NCBI GenBank assembly: GCA_964030475.1
Contig: CAXIPT010000015.1
Coordinates: 775,811-839,810 of the forward strand
Source: Tethya wilhelma
Taxonomy: Eukaryota; Porifera; Demospongiae; Tethyida; Tethyidae
DNA length: 64,000 bases
Direction: 5' to 3'
The notes beneath the pieces were generated by a model, which saw only the letters and a list, made by a program, of their open reading frames with translations, was not told the origin of the DNA and made no database searches. Positions 33,565-44,815 of the stretch are shown in pieces; the stretch's first letter is position 1; each line of letters starts with the position of its first letter. The position numbers and the translations under genes are program-made.

Positions 33565-34329
33565 ATTTTTAGAAGTGGACACTGTCATAGGTAAAAATAG
33601 TATATACAATGGTCGAGTTATTATTCTTCACACTTAGAGGACGATTGTCACGAATCCATGACATAATTACAATTACGTACCACTCCTGGAAGACGATTGT
33701 CACGTTTCCGTGACGCGTATAATTATAATACAAAGCTTAGCGTCTTAGGCATTATTGTCAGCTAGTTGAACAGAGTTACAAAAGCGATGCTATGGTCATA
33801 TAGTCTGCAATAACATAACAAGTACTAAGCCTCTACTAGCTAAGACCATGGAGAAAACGAGAAACTAAAACCAAAAATCGCGATCGCGACTAACGCGACC
33901 ATGACAGACTTATGAGCAAAAAACTAGCAAGCCTAACTGAATCCCAAAAGCGATGGTATAGCCTTATTGCCTAGCTATCCCTGAAGTAATATATAAAGTA
34001 CTAACCTTGGGCTCTATAGGACTCTGGAGAAAACAAGCTACTAAAAGCGATGGTCGTGATCGTGAACTTTGTCGCTTTATGAGCCTATAGCGCCACGCCT
34101 ATTTCAAGGTTTAAGTTGGAAGTTCATATTTAAGTAGGGCAATACATTACCTGTCTGCACAGCTAGTTCAAAGTTCACAGATGCAAGCTTCCTGCCAAAA
34201 AAAGTGAAGTTGCACTTACGCTTGCACGTGTATAAATTTTGTATCCATATTTTGGGTTCAAAGTTCAATAATTTAACCCGTCCGCTAAGTGTTAATGTTA
34301 AACTAGCTAACTTAACAAAATTATATCTC

Positions 34330-35560
34330 CATTAAATAAATCAATTGTCAGGTCGAAACAACATACCATCAAATTCAGTAACATGTGTCTTCTCACAAAC
34401 TCTTATAGTCAATTAATGTTCCTGCATGTATACCAGGTAAAGTTCTGTCTTTCATCTTCCAATTATCTTTGCCAGTAAATTTCGAGTATTCAATGGCTGC
34501 ATTTCTGAGATATAAATTCTTACATGCATTAGCAGCTGAGACAAAGTATCTGCTCCTAACCTGTCTATGAAGTTGACCATTTAAACAATAACAGAAGTAG
34601 GTTTGTTGTTCACCAGATGTAGAAAAAACTTTCATATCAAGAAATTCAGGGAACGATACAACTCCTACACAATACTCTGGAACCCCTCATTCTTCAAAGA
34701 GTTTGCAGAACTCATGGACCAGGGTATCAACCCTATGCTAATTTTGGTTTTTCACAATCATCTTCATCTACAACACCATCAAGAAAAGCCTTTCTTAAAT
34801 TGACTTTTAAATGCATTGAACAAAACGTTTCTATAAAGTCAATAGTCTCCACAGTTGCCGGTCCAAATTTCTGGACATCATTTTCTCGGCACTCTTCAGT
34901 TCTGTAAGTTTGTTGACTCGCTTCTGAGTAGCTTCATAGTCAGATGTAGATGACACAACTAGTGGTTTGGTAATCCTAACATTTTAGCTGTATGTCTTAA
35001 ATGTTCAAACTACCTAGAAAAGATAGTACTATCTGCACAACCATCTTGTAATGCATTTACACTTAAAACCAGGCCACTTGCTACTACTCCACCTAGCTTC
35101 TGGTTTTTGGTGGTGCCATCTGTATTGAGATGTAGCGCTTTACTAGAGAGTTCTGAAATCATTGTTGTTTTATGAGCATCACAAATAGTTTTTAGTTCTT
35201 TTCTCATGTAACTTGCACATGATTGTTTTGGTAGTTTCAATTAATCAACGATGGATTAAAACAAGCTAAAACATGTCATATAATGTTAGTGACTTTGGAA
35301 ACGGGTACTTGCTCTACCAGGAGCTTTCTTATTTCCGCATTATACTTTCTTCAATTTCCTACGATAGATTGTAAGGTACTCTCTACTACGATATCTACAT
35401 CACTCTCAGATGAATTACAGCTGTCAAAATCAGTTGAATCAGCGGGTCTACTTGTAAGGTTACATATTCATCCTTTAGAGAAATATTTTTCACTCTTCAA
35501 CTGAGTAATTCTTTGTCTGGCAGCTTTCAATCTTTGATTCAAGACAGTGTTCTGGTTAGT
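34330..35560 (-). pseudogene. decayed transposase-like gene, family unknown
   Basis: Minus-strand coding traces in order from high to low coordinate: an acidic segment (VDIVVESTLQSI near 35,380); LHLNTDGTTKNQKLGGVV then LVLSVNALQDGCADS (35,040-35,140); SSTSDYEATQKRVNKLTE (34,940); DFIETFCSMHLKVNLRKAFL (34,800); and QQTYFCYCLNGQLHRQVRSR (34,560), ending ..LPGIHAGTLIDYKSL. 'NTDGTT' and 'SSTSD' are good candidates for the first two catalytic Asp of an RNase-H-like transposase. Several frameshifts and stops are present. I recognise the style from invertebrate transposon proteins but cannot name the superfamily. Confidence 0.5.
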
Positions 35561-36003
35561 AACATCTCGTTATGTGGATTTTGTACTCTTTAGTTTACTT
35601 TTCGTCTTTACAAATTTGTTTTTAAGATCAGTACATTCTGTATCTAACTTGCCCAGTAATTTTCTCAAAATCAGTCAAGATACTTCTGGCTAGATGCAAA
35701 TCATATATCATAAGCTTGTGTGAGGAGTGTTCAGATGAGATGATTCTTTCGACAAAAATGGTACATGTTGTCTGGTCTAATCCCCTTCTCCTTTAGACCA
35801 GAATCAATACCACACTACAGCCTACCAATTGTTGTTTTTAAAGCCTTGAAGTTTACTGATGCAGTACCCTATATAATGAAATTGTAGTTATTCTGTCCCC
35901 CAATCTCATACATGGTGGTTTTTGGGCTTCCACTCATGGACAGCAAAAGTATTTCTTTTGTTAGCCCAAAGGTGACCAACTCGTCTGGATACAAGTCCTC
36001 AGT

Positions 36004-36987
36004 ATTCCCAGTACGGTAGTACTGGGTACATAGGAATGGCATGGATGGCCCATTAGCGTATAAATACAAATATTCACGTTAATATATAACTCTGCAAAAA
36101 CTGGGTGCTTGGCTCTTAAAGGCTTCTTAAACTACTATTTAGCTCTTTCTCTTTCTAATGAGTCCTAAAACATGGCCTAAAACCATCGCTAAAGTACCAA
36201 ACTAAAATATGCCAAACCTCCAATTTTCTCGATCTTCTTATTTTTCTTCTACTATCTTTTCTCAGAGACTATTCACTTTTATAAGCTGATTCTTGAACAA
36301 TCAAACTTGGTTTCTTTGGGGACAGTTGCTTTTGCCATCGGTTTTTTGTATCTCTTTTTTAGTCGCTAGATACAAGGTGAAAAGCGCCTTCTCCATGTGG
36401 CGTCCATTAATTTCTAAACATGCATTATTCATTAGCTAGCTAGCCTAACGACCCTTCCATAATTAAGAGCGCGTTAATTGGAATCTATTGCAGCTCTTGA
36501 GTTCTGTGCTATCCTGTCGTTCTCTGTGTTCAGTTCTTCAGTAGGGAAGTTATCATAAGCTAACAATTACACAAATATAATAGACATAAATCATGTTTAG
36601 CCTGGGGGTTCAGAGTTTCAGCTGTCTAAAAGGCATTGAGCTGTTGCCGGGCAAGTTGTCTGCTCTATACTGAAAGATTAAATTCCACTGATATTGTGAA
36701 CAATTATTAAAAACATAGAAGAAACAAGTACAAAAAACATTAGAAATGTACTGCAAACATAGAAATGGCCAAATCGTAAAAAACTGAGCAAACAAGCCAG
36801 GAATGGTTGTCAGATTGAGCGAGTTCATTCCTGTGTCTACAATGTCATTGAGCTCAGTAGGGATATGAACATTAGGTGACACAGTGAAATGAACTCGCTC
36901 AATCTGACATTTATTCCTTGCTTGTTTGATCACTTTTTTATGATTTGGCCATTCCTATGTTTGCATTACATTTCTAATGTTTTTTGT
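36004..36987 (-). mobile_element. composite C-A element, copy 4 (reverse)
   Basis: Hairpin CCCAGTAC-GGTA-GTACTGGG (36,007-36,026), A body in reverse to about 36,500 (ending ..GGAATCTATTGCAG), a different linker (TTCAGTAGGGAAGTTATCAT .. AGCTGTCTAAAAGGC), then the C foldback 36,724-36,987. The linker matches the copy at 60,198-61,212, defining a second subtype. Confidence 0.82.
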
Positions 36988-37389
36988 AGAGTAAGCAATC
37001 AATGCTCGGACGCCATCAATTATCGGACGCTATTCTGACTTACCTGTGGGCGTTGCTGCTTTGAAATTATTACCATTAGACTGCTGGTGAAAATCTACTC
37101 CAGGTTGTGCAAACATCCAGCCCCAGCCCCTTTCTGTAAGGCTTTCTGGCACGATTAAAGGGTGTGTCCGAAATAATCAATAGTCGGCCCAAAAAATCAC
37201 ATCACAGACGGCAGCTCAAAACAACCTGTAAACTTGTGGTAGAGCTACCCAATCTGAAGATTAGAAAGTTCAGTTCTCTTACTATTAATATTCCAAGAGA
37301 GGAGATGATTGCAGGCAGCAGTGTCTTAAACAAAACTGTCATATCATTATTTATATTATTATAACAAATGTATTAATGCAGCCACGGAA

Positions 37390-37881
37390 TAATTAATTCC
37401 TGTGTACTGCAATGGCTGATTTTGCTTTGAACTAATGTCAACTGGAGTTCTCACCGGTTTTACAAGGCGTCATCCATTCTAAATGGCTTTCAGTGTATGG
37501 CATGAATCATGATGTGATTAATTTTGTACTAAAAATTAATCGGATTTTGATTGTTTCACATTGTTTCTGACAGCTTTGTCCAAGTATGACAGTTATGTAC
37601 CTGAATGGGCACATAGAAGATAACAGTAAATTACTCTTGTTTATGTTTGCTATAAGATATCTGGTTGTTAATTAAACCTAAATCATGTGGTTATTGTTAT
37701 TAGATGCTAGTCATTAATTCAGTTTCTTCTTTCACTGTGGTGCTTACAATATTTATTTTGTGCCACAGGAATTAATTATTCATCATGTGATGTTAGCAGC
37801 CATTCCATCGTGTTTGCTCGCTTTTTACGATTTTGCCATTTCTGTGTCTCATTACATTTTCAATGTTTTTTTCACTTGTTT
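37390..37881 (+). mobile_element. long family C variant, right half
   Basis: 37,390-37,780 is an inverted copy of 59,715-60,080 (GACGCCTTGTAAAACC region, ATGATGTGATTAATTTTG, AGTATGACAGTTATGTACCT). It is followed by the C-type end GATGTTAGCAGCCATTCCAT..CACTTGT. The interior is inverted relative to its end when compared with the 59.2-60.2 kb copy. Left end missing. Confidence 0.65.
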
Positions 37882-38178
37882 GCTATAATTTTTTCGTGCA
37901 CATACATAATTATGCACACATTGCAATAATTATTCGCAAGCATACAAATGATAACAACTATTGATATTAGTAATAATAATCATAATAATCATAAAATTAA
38001 TAATCATCATAATAGTACTAGTAATGTCAATAACGATAGCTTACTGTTGATAACATACACATGATTTAATTTAGTTCCTACTAATTATGCTAACTTGTGA
38101 ATTTTCTATCTAAAAATAATGAGAGATTTGCATTAACTGGGTATAATTATGTAAATGTAGAAATGTTCAGAGACTTAC

Positions 38179-38582
38179 TTTTAGGTTAAGGACTATGGTA
38201 TGTGGCCGTGGCCTTTGTACGCGGACGGGTCCACCTCCGCCTCCACCACCGCGGCCACGGCCACGTCCACGTCCAGGTCCTCTAAAGTTATTTGTGCTAT
38301 CATGATGTTGTTCATCTCCACCATCATTCTGAACAACAAACTCTTGGCCATCATTGCCACCTTCCCCATGGCCACCATCACCATCGTTGACACCATTGCC
38401 ACCATCACCATGTGCACCATCACCACCGCCATCACCATGGCCTCCACCATCACCATGTCCACCATTCCCATGGCCTCCGCCATCACCATGTCCACCATTC
38501 CCACGGCCTCTGTCACCACCATGTCCACCATTCCCATGGCCTCCGTCACCACCATTCCCAGCGTTATTAACAGCATTCTCAT
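38179..38582 (-). CDS. Gly/His/Asp-rich and RG-rich exon
   Basis: Exon 3 of three recognisable minus-strand exons (with 38,719-38,847 and 38,902-38,986). Acceptor TTTTAATTTAG, donor GTAAGT. It encodes an Asn/Gly/His/Asp repeat region (units like GGHGNGGHGDGG), an acidic spacer EFVVQNDGGDEQHHD, and then GPGRGRGRGRGGGGGGGPVR, an RGG-type RNA-binding-like tail. Phases join exactly: exon 2 ends in phase 1 and this exon completes an Asp codon. The repeat units explain the CCACCATCACCATG minisatellite. Function is unknown; RG-rich tails often bind RNA. The next exon downstream was not found. Confidence 0.6.
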
Positions 38583-38718
38583 CTAAATTAAAAACATCAA
38601 TAGCAGTCAGATAGGCCTATGCATGCAATGCTTGCTTGGTACTGAGAATTATTAAGTAAAGAAGAACATCATGTACATGTACACAAGTTGTATACTAATG
38701 TCATGCAGGCTGACTTAC

Positions 38719-38847
38719 CATGTTCACCATCCACAACCATGTTTAATAATTCATCGTCTTCAATTCTTTCTATTTCTCTGTCTCTTTCTGGATCAGCTGC
38801 AGTTTGTGTTAAATTTTTAAATTCTTCTACTTCTCTTGCTGTTTGAT
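38719..38847 (-). CDS. acidic/charged exon of the Gly-rich gene
   Basis: Reads DQTAREVEEFKNLTQTAADP then ERDREIERIEDDELLNMVVD up to GEH, between a TCTAGAG acceptor and GTAAGT donor. Helical and charged. It joins the upstream exon in phase 1 (Asp codon) and the downstream Gly-rich exon in phase 1. The exact acceptor could be two bases upstream, but only this choice keeps the frame open. Confidence 0.55.
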
Positions 38848-38901
38848 CTCTAGATATTATAGCTAGTAGATTATACCATGGGCCTAGTTATACAATCATA
38901 C

Positions 38902-38986
38902 CAGTCATTGCATTAAGCTCCTCCATGCCTTTTTCACCAATAATAGTTGAGTAGTAAATTCCCCCCCCCCCTCTTTTATACTGTTG
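38902..38986 (-). CDS. upstream exon of the Gly-rich gene
   Basis: 85-nt exon between acceptor CTACCTAG and donor GTATGA, reading IYYSTIIGEKGMEELNAMT and joining the next exon in phase 1. It includes an 11-base G run encoding Gly, prone to sequencing error, so the 5' boundary is the least certain. No start codon seen; more exons probably lie upstream. Confidence 0.4.
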
Positions 38987-39059
38987 CTAGGTAGGCAGCT
39001 GCATTTTATTTTTACCAATCAGAATTTAAAGTTTTGGTCATCTGTAGGAACATACATTC

Positions 39060-39513
39060 AAGCACATGCAAGCCATTTATCTGCACATGCATCATGTACT
39101 GAACATGAAGTTAGAGATCTGATTAATTAGTATGCCCCTCCCAATGTTTCCACAGTCATGATAAAAATTATTATCAAAAAAAATTGTTCACATTAATTTT
39201 TTTTCTAAACAGAATCAGAATCAGTAACATGAGTCATACAAAAACTGCTTTGTCAAGTTGAGAAAGTATTCTCAATAATAACCACATTGTATTTTGATTG
39301 TATTTTTGTTTCTGTACATTTTACGTACTTGCTAAACTCTTCAGGACCATCTGCTGATGTATGTATGTTTGATTACTTTAGCTAGAGTGCATACTGTTTA
39401 TGCATACAAACCACAGAAAAGTTATTCACAATGCTTCATTTACCAACAGGGATTTTCCCATTTGTTAAACCTCCCTGCATGTCTGTTTAATTTCAGTAGA
39501 TATAATTATGACA

Positions 39514-39583
<70 letters not shown>

Positions 39584-40386
39584 ATGTATGTGTGTGTGTG
39601 TGCAAGAGAGAGAGAGAGAGAGAGATCACTCCTGTCTGCATCAACAGTTTAACAAATAAATGTTTAAGCATTTTCATTCATGATACTCGATCTATGTTGA
39701 ACTGTTGATCCCAGGATGCGGGACGAGGACCCCAGAGTGATATCGCATCCCAAAAANTTCATGCTTGCACGTGCAAGTCATTTATCTGCACATGCATCAT
39801 GTATTGAACATGAAGTTAATTAGTACACCCCTCCCAATTTTCCACAAAACAATCTTGATAAGAATTATCAATATTTTCATATTTTTCCAAACAGAATCAG
39901 TGACATGAGTTGTACAAAAGTGCTTTGTATACAAGAAGGCATTCTCAATAGTAATTGTTGAAATAAATGATGCCACATAAAATTGTGTTATGATTGTATT
40001 TTTGTTCCTGCACATACTAGTTATTAAAATTATCAGTTGTAATACTTTTTACTTGCTACACTGTTCAGGACCATCTGCTGGTGTATGTATTTTTGATGGC
40101 TTTAGTGTGCATACTGTACACCACAGAAAATTATTCATGCATGCTTCACTTACCAAAAGGCACTTTTTATTGAACAAAATTAATTCTATTAATTCTTTCT
40201 ACATGTCTACATTCAATTTCTTTTGGTATACAACTACCGGTGTGTGTATGAGTGTATATATTATGTATGTGTGGAGAGAGAGAGAGAGAGAGAGAGAATC
40301 ATCACTCCTGTCTGCATCAACAGTTGAACTGTTGATCCCAGGATGCGGGACGAGGACCCCAGAGTGGTATCGCATCCCAAAAAAAT
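39060..40386 (+). repeat. tandem duplication (two units of about 650 bp) with GT and GA microsatellites
   Basis: Unit 1 (about 39,060-39,756) and unit 2 (about 39,762-40,386) share order and sequence: ATTTATCTGCACATGCATCA, AACAGAATCAG, CAGGACCATCTGCTG, a (GT)n and (GA)n stretch, and the end ATCCCAGGATGCGGGACGAG..TCGCATCCCAAAAA. An N sits exactly at the unit border (39,757). In unit 1 the (GT)n is long (39,522-39,566); in unit 2 it is short. Confidence 0.8.
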
Positions 40387-40439
40387 TTTGCAGGCCCGGA
40401 GCCTCCTCAGGATGAGTGATACGGCCTGCATGTTGCCGC

Positions 40440-40920
40440 TGAAGGCGGTGACTCAAGCTAGGGGGGTCTGCCCCTCCAGAAAAAATTTGCGTTTTGCATG
40501 TTTTTAGGTAAATTCTGGGGCATTTTGAGGCATATTTCAGTCTTAGTTTCCAGCGCTTCAGTCTTATAGATTTACTGACTTGATTCTGCTGAGATAAGAG
40601 TTATAGTGAGGATGACTGGCTTAGCAGAATACAGTCTGCTCAAGACACAACATTCAAGCGTATTGCTAAGTACATTCAATAAGCTATAGCTACGTAGAAT
40701 AAGTGGGAGTGGCTACCGAAAGAGGGTGTAACAGGTGTGCATTAACAAGAGAATTAAAATGAAAACGACTATGAGCGTGTTGAAAGCTTCTAGTTTACAC
40801 AGCACAAAAAGAGCAGCATGAAAGCAAAGTAAGATCTTTTGAAGCTTAATCTTCAAAATAGGTACGGCCATGGCCGTAGCTACCGCACCTATGCCGCCGG
40901 CCCTGTTTTGTTAGCATTTC
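40440..40920. other. intergenic, repeat-like
   Basis: Contains AGGGGGGTCTGCCCCTCC, the kind of sequence seen at MITE ends, and an imperfect 'GGCCATGGCCGTAGC' stretch. No gene seen. Confidence 0.4.
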
Positions 40921-41215
40921 TCTCAACACAACAGGTCACATAATGAGTTTTGTACCAACACATGCGTATAGTCCATGTATATTAGTGTTTGTGTTCTCTT
41001 TTTTTGTTGTTGTTGGACATGTATCTTTGCCATTTGAGCACATATGATTGATACAGTTTTAGTCCAACAATGAGACAGCACAGTGACACTAATGGACAGC
41101 AGTGTAAAGGGTACCAACATCTATGGACACTGATGTGTAACATTGCTAATGTTGTTGTACATAGACACATACCACACAACCACATGAACATGACCACATG
41201 TGAAACACAAACAGA

Positions 41216-42471
41216 TTACACTGTAGCAGTAAATGGCACATGGAGAGGCACAGGTAGATGCTCAATGTTGGCCAAATTATTATGGTACATCAATGCAGTG
41301 AAATGATCATACAGTAACTGGATACAAATAGGAGGTTCAGCCAACGCTCTTACTCCTGAATTTTGTAGGACAGAGATGTGCTCTGGTGTACCATATATTA
41401 CATGAAAATGACAACCTGGAAGTCCGGAACTGAAACTACATGCCAACTCAGACAATGTCAAGTTCCTGTCATTCAACAGTCTCCAATGAGCATCTCTCCA
41501 GTTAGTGTAGCTGAAGATGGGTCGATTCAGGATCAGTGACATGGCCTGGATGTGGTAGTCCTCACCCCATGCCTTTCTTCTCGCAGCCTTCCTCATGATC
41601 CTGTTGTACTCCTGAGCAACATCAAAGTTATCTATATGAACAGTTGCTTGTGCAATGTACACATGAAACAGTTTTTTGTGTTTAACTAGTGAACATACAG
41701 TCAAAAATCTCAAATCATGCTTGAGACTTTCATCCCCACTCAGCAGTAGAGATATGGCATTGTAAAGACAGTCACCATCTCCAGTAGTGGAGATAGCTTT
41801 TACAACTGTCAACATGGCAGGGTGGATGCTCTTCTCAACAAAACTGATTCTGTTTTGTTGAGTAGTAGTTTGAACATGTACATATGTTTCATTAAACCTT
41901 GTTACGAAAGCATCAATGCTATCACTATGCTCATCAAACCAACCATAAAAGGCTTCTTTGTCAGAACGCCATAGCCTTGAGAGTTCGTACAAGCATGATG
42001 TACTCTGTAAAGTAACAACCTCACTGTTTTCTGATTTTTCCTCCTCATTCTTACTCTCATCTTTGTTCACCTGATCACTGTTGTCAGGCTTCTGTTGAGC
42101 ATCATCACACTGGACAGGCTTCTTTTGAGACTGAGTACTACTGTCCACTGTGGCTACCTGGTCACTACTCAATGCAGGCTTCTCTCCTCTTCATTAGAGG
42201 GAAGTGGTCTTTAGCTGCTTTTTTAGGCGTCGGGTCAGACACCTGTGTACTATCAGCAGGCTTCTTTGCAGGCTTCTCACCCTCACACACATCTCCAGCT
42301 TTTCTTTTGCTGGGTACCCTCTTGGCTGGGGCTTGTTTTAAACTTGTCTTTTTCCTGTTAGAAGAGATTTTCTGTTTAGTGCTGCATTGTTCACCTTGAA
42401 CAGTACCTGTGAGCCTACATTTAGAGCTCTCACTTGTACGAGGAATAGTGTACAGTGGGAGATCTTTTCTG
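41216..42471 (-). pseudogene. Helitron-type protein, C-terminal OTU cysteine-protease domain
   Basis: After the family A insertion the minus-strand frame continues with a Lys/Pro-rich linker (ends about 42,180), shifts frame, and then encodes an intact OTU-like domain in 41,216-42,172. Catalytic ISTTGDGDCLYNAISLLLSG has the D..GDC nucleophile loop, EYNRIMRKAARRKAWGEDYH lies in the middle, and YDHFTALM carries the likely catalytic His. OTU domains are deubiquitinase-fold proteases that are fused or linked to PIF1 in some invertebrate Helitron/Helentron proteins. It is unusual that this part is undamaged while the helicase is broken. Confidence 0.8.
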
Positions 42472-42525
42472 AATGTAGCTCTCAGTCTGTTCACCTCTTT
42501 CAAACATTGGTTAGATACCATTATT

Positions 42526-42749
42526 CCCAGTACGGTAGTACTGGGTACATAGGAATGGCACGGATGGCCCATTAGCGCAATACAAATATTCACTCGAATA
42601 ACCTCTGCAAAAACTGGGCGCTTGGCACTAAAAGGCTTCTCAAGCTACTATTTAGTTCATTCTCTTTCTAACAAGCCCAAAAACATGGCCTAAAACCATC
42701 GCTAAAGTATCTAACTAAAATATGCCAAACCTCCAGTTTTCTCCATCTA
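42526..42749 (-). mobile_element. family A insertion inside the Helitron gene, flanked by a 54-bp duplication
   Basis: Hairpin CCCAGTAC-GGTA-GTACTGGG (42,526-42,545) and the A body in reverse to CCAGTTTTCTCCATCT. It is flanked by a direct duplication of host coding sequence (42,472-42,525 and 42,750-42,803; AATGTAGCTCTCAGTCTGTT..), identical except one C/T. The copy stops just before the GAA-tract position. Confidence 0.9.
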
Positions 42750-42803
42750 AATGTAGCTCTCAGTCTGTTCACCTCTTTTAAACATTGGTTAGATACCATT
42801 ATT

Positions 42804-44238
42804 GAACTTGGGTTGAAAGCTATCAAGTGCAAGCCGGATAGCGAACGAACCCTGGACAGAGCGACATAGGCCATGCCTGCACTGAACACTAGCTCTGTCT
42901 GAAAGGTCAACAATGGCACTGTCCAGAGACAGCCCCTGGCACTTGTGAATAGTGACTGCATAGGCAAAAGTGAGTGGAAACTGTTCTCTGTACACGTACA
43001 GGTTTTTCATTACCATGAACCTATTCTTAACTCTTTCCACCCCGTAAGGTGAACCAACATGATCAAACTGTACAAAAATCTTGTTACGTGTAACAGTTCC
43101 CAGAGCACCATTTACCAGACCACAGTTGGTGTCTATGTTACGACGAAGCATAACACGTGCACCAACTGCCATTTTCACAACATACTCTAGACCTGCTGTT
43201 TTGTTGGAATCAGAGTTTAGTTTTTCCAACTGTTCAATGGCTTTTTTGTCCCACTTGCGTGTGCTCTCAGTTTGATCTACCACATCTATGCACTTTAGCT
43301 CGTGTACAGTGGTGTCTAGCATGCTGAGCATTTCTTTGTTGAATTCATCGCATGCCATTCTAGTGGGAAACAGACATACAGGTGTCTGGCCAGACTGCTG
43401 AAGCTCAAGAAACTTGTCCGACACAGGCACCTGTATGATGCACTGTTTGAGTGCAGCGAGACACTTGTCAGTTGGGCAGCCACGTCTGACACTGTCTAGC
43501 ATCAATGAATACTCTCTGTCACCCTTCTGACGCTCGTTGATGGTGAGCTCATCATAGAGCACACACTCGTTCCAAGTGTTGACGGAAGCTACACACTCAA
43601 GCTTGTAGACTAGGGTTGATTGGGAGATGTTGCTGAAGACTGGTTTACCGTTGACAGGCTGCAATTGGAGGATGTCTCCAACAAACAGCATGTTCATGGA
43701 ACCAAACCACTCACTCCCCCCAAAGAGCTCCTCCAATCTTAGGTGAATGTATGCCAGATTGAGGCTGGAAACCATTGACACTTCGTCAATCACAAACAAC
43801 TTGACACTACGTAGTGTCGCTCTCATTACTTTGACAGATGACTTTGGCAGTGACCAGTAACCAGCTGTCTTGCTGTCGTGTTCAACGGGCAGTTGAAAGA
43901 GTCATTGAAAGGTTACTCCACCCACATTGAAAGGAGCTAAGCCAGTGGGAGCTGTGATGGCACACGTAATGTCCTTGGACGGCCATAGGTCATTCACTAA
44001 AGCTTTGATCGTCTCTACCTCCAACACCACTGATGAACATTCGAAGTGGTTTGAGATCACAGTTGCATCCTCCTGCTTCATGTTGTTTCTGGTGTAGGAG
44101 GTGACTCTTGACGTTCTCGTAGATCCGCCTCTGGTCGACATTCAGCATGTTGACTCTGTCGTCAAGACTCATTCCATCAGAGTTGTTGTTGGTTTTCAAG
44201 TCGATGAGGTCATTCATTGCTGAATTGGCCTCACCCAT
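42804..44238 (-). pseudogene. Helitron-type PIF1 helicase domain, inactivated
   Basis: Minus strand: NVDQRRIYENV (motif entering the helicase), then FISGVGG at about 44,025 where the Walker A GTGKS/T should follow but the frame breaks and the Lys is lost. After it: AITAPTGLAPFNVGG, an in-frame TGA near 43,903, VKLFVIDEVSMVSS (Walker B), and GDILQLQPVNGKPVF. Later motifs include CQGLSLDSAIVDLSDRA; a frameshift near 42,895; and in the next frame GMAYVALSRVRSLSGLHL. PIF1-like SF1B helicases unwind DNA for rolling-circle transposition. At least three lesions make this copy inactive. Confidence 0.85.
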
Positions 44239-44815
44239 CAGTTGAGGTTCCTCATCGTCCTCCTTGTTCTAATGCTCATCTTTTCCATTTTCTTTCTCCT
44301 CGGCACATCTGGCTTCATTGATCTCTTGGATCTTGGCCTGTGCTTGAAGAGCCCTGTGAAGCTTTTCATGGTGAGCCCTGCTGTCATCAGAGACCAACCT
44401 GTTAAAGGCCTCCTCAGCTGTTTCACCATCTTCCAAGAGCTCACTCTCATTTCTGAAAAGAACAAACAGAAGCAAGAGGGAATAGTAGTAGGCCTCCCTT
44501 TGTTCTTCTTGAAGATCTTGTGGTTTGGAAGTCGAAGCTTGGTAATTGTTGAGCATCTTGTACTTCCTCTTCCCATTCTCATCCTTGCCATTGTAGTCGT
44601 ACTTTGACACAAAGTCATACAGGCATACATTCTCCACTGAGTCGGGTCTGTCTGGATAAAAGTCATCCAGCATGTTACCCTCAAAGATCTTGTCACTGTC
44701 TGGATCGACGTTGGCAAGATCTTGTAGGTCTTTGTGGTTCTTGAGTCGACGGCTCCTCTTGTGTGGCATGAGCAACTCAATACGTCTAGTTTGACAGTTC
44801 TGGAGGAACAGGCAA
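44239..44815 (-). pseudogene. Helitron-type protein, segment between N-terminal region and helicase
   Basis: Reads RRIELLMPHKRSRRLKNHKD, SVENVCLYDFVSKYDYNGKD, then YYYSLLLLFVLFRNESELLE, TAEEAFNRLVSDD and an acidic C-end. This segment normally lies after the Helitron_like_N (Rep, HUH nuclease) domain. Here it follows the zinc-ribbon-like region directly through a frameshifted junction near 44,790-44,815, so the Rep domain is absent: an internal deletion of probably over 1 kb. Confidence 0.7.

Noticed and set aside
38200..38614. Long plus-strand frames rich in Pro/Ser/Thr-Ile-Met over the CCACCATCACCATG repeats
   Set aside because: They are shadows of the minus-strand Gly/His/Asp-rich exon, which has matching splice sites and phases.
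39357..39708. Cys/Val-rich frames across the GT microsatellite
   Set aside because: Low-complexity translation of (GT)n and (GA)n; no homologous unit in the second tandem copy keeps the frame.
42526..42749. Family A as a tRNA-derived SINE
   Set aside because: I see no convincing A and B boxes, no poly-A or simple 3' tail, and the element ends in a hairpin at a fixed terminus.
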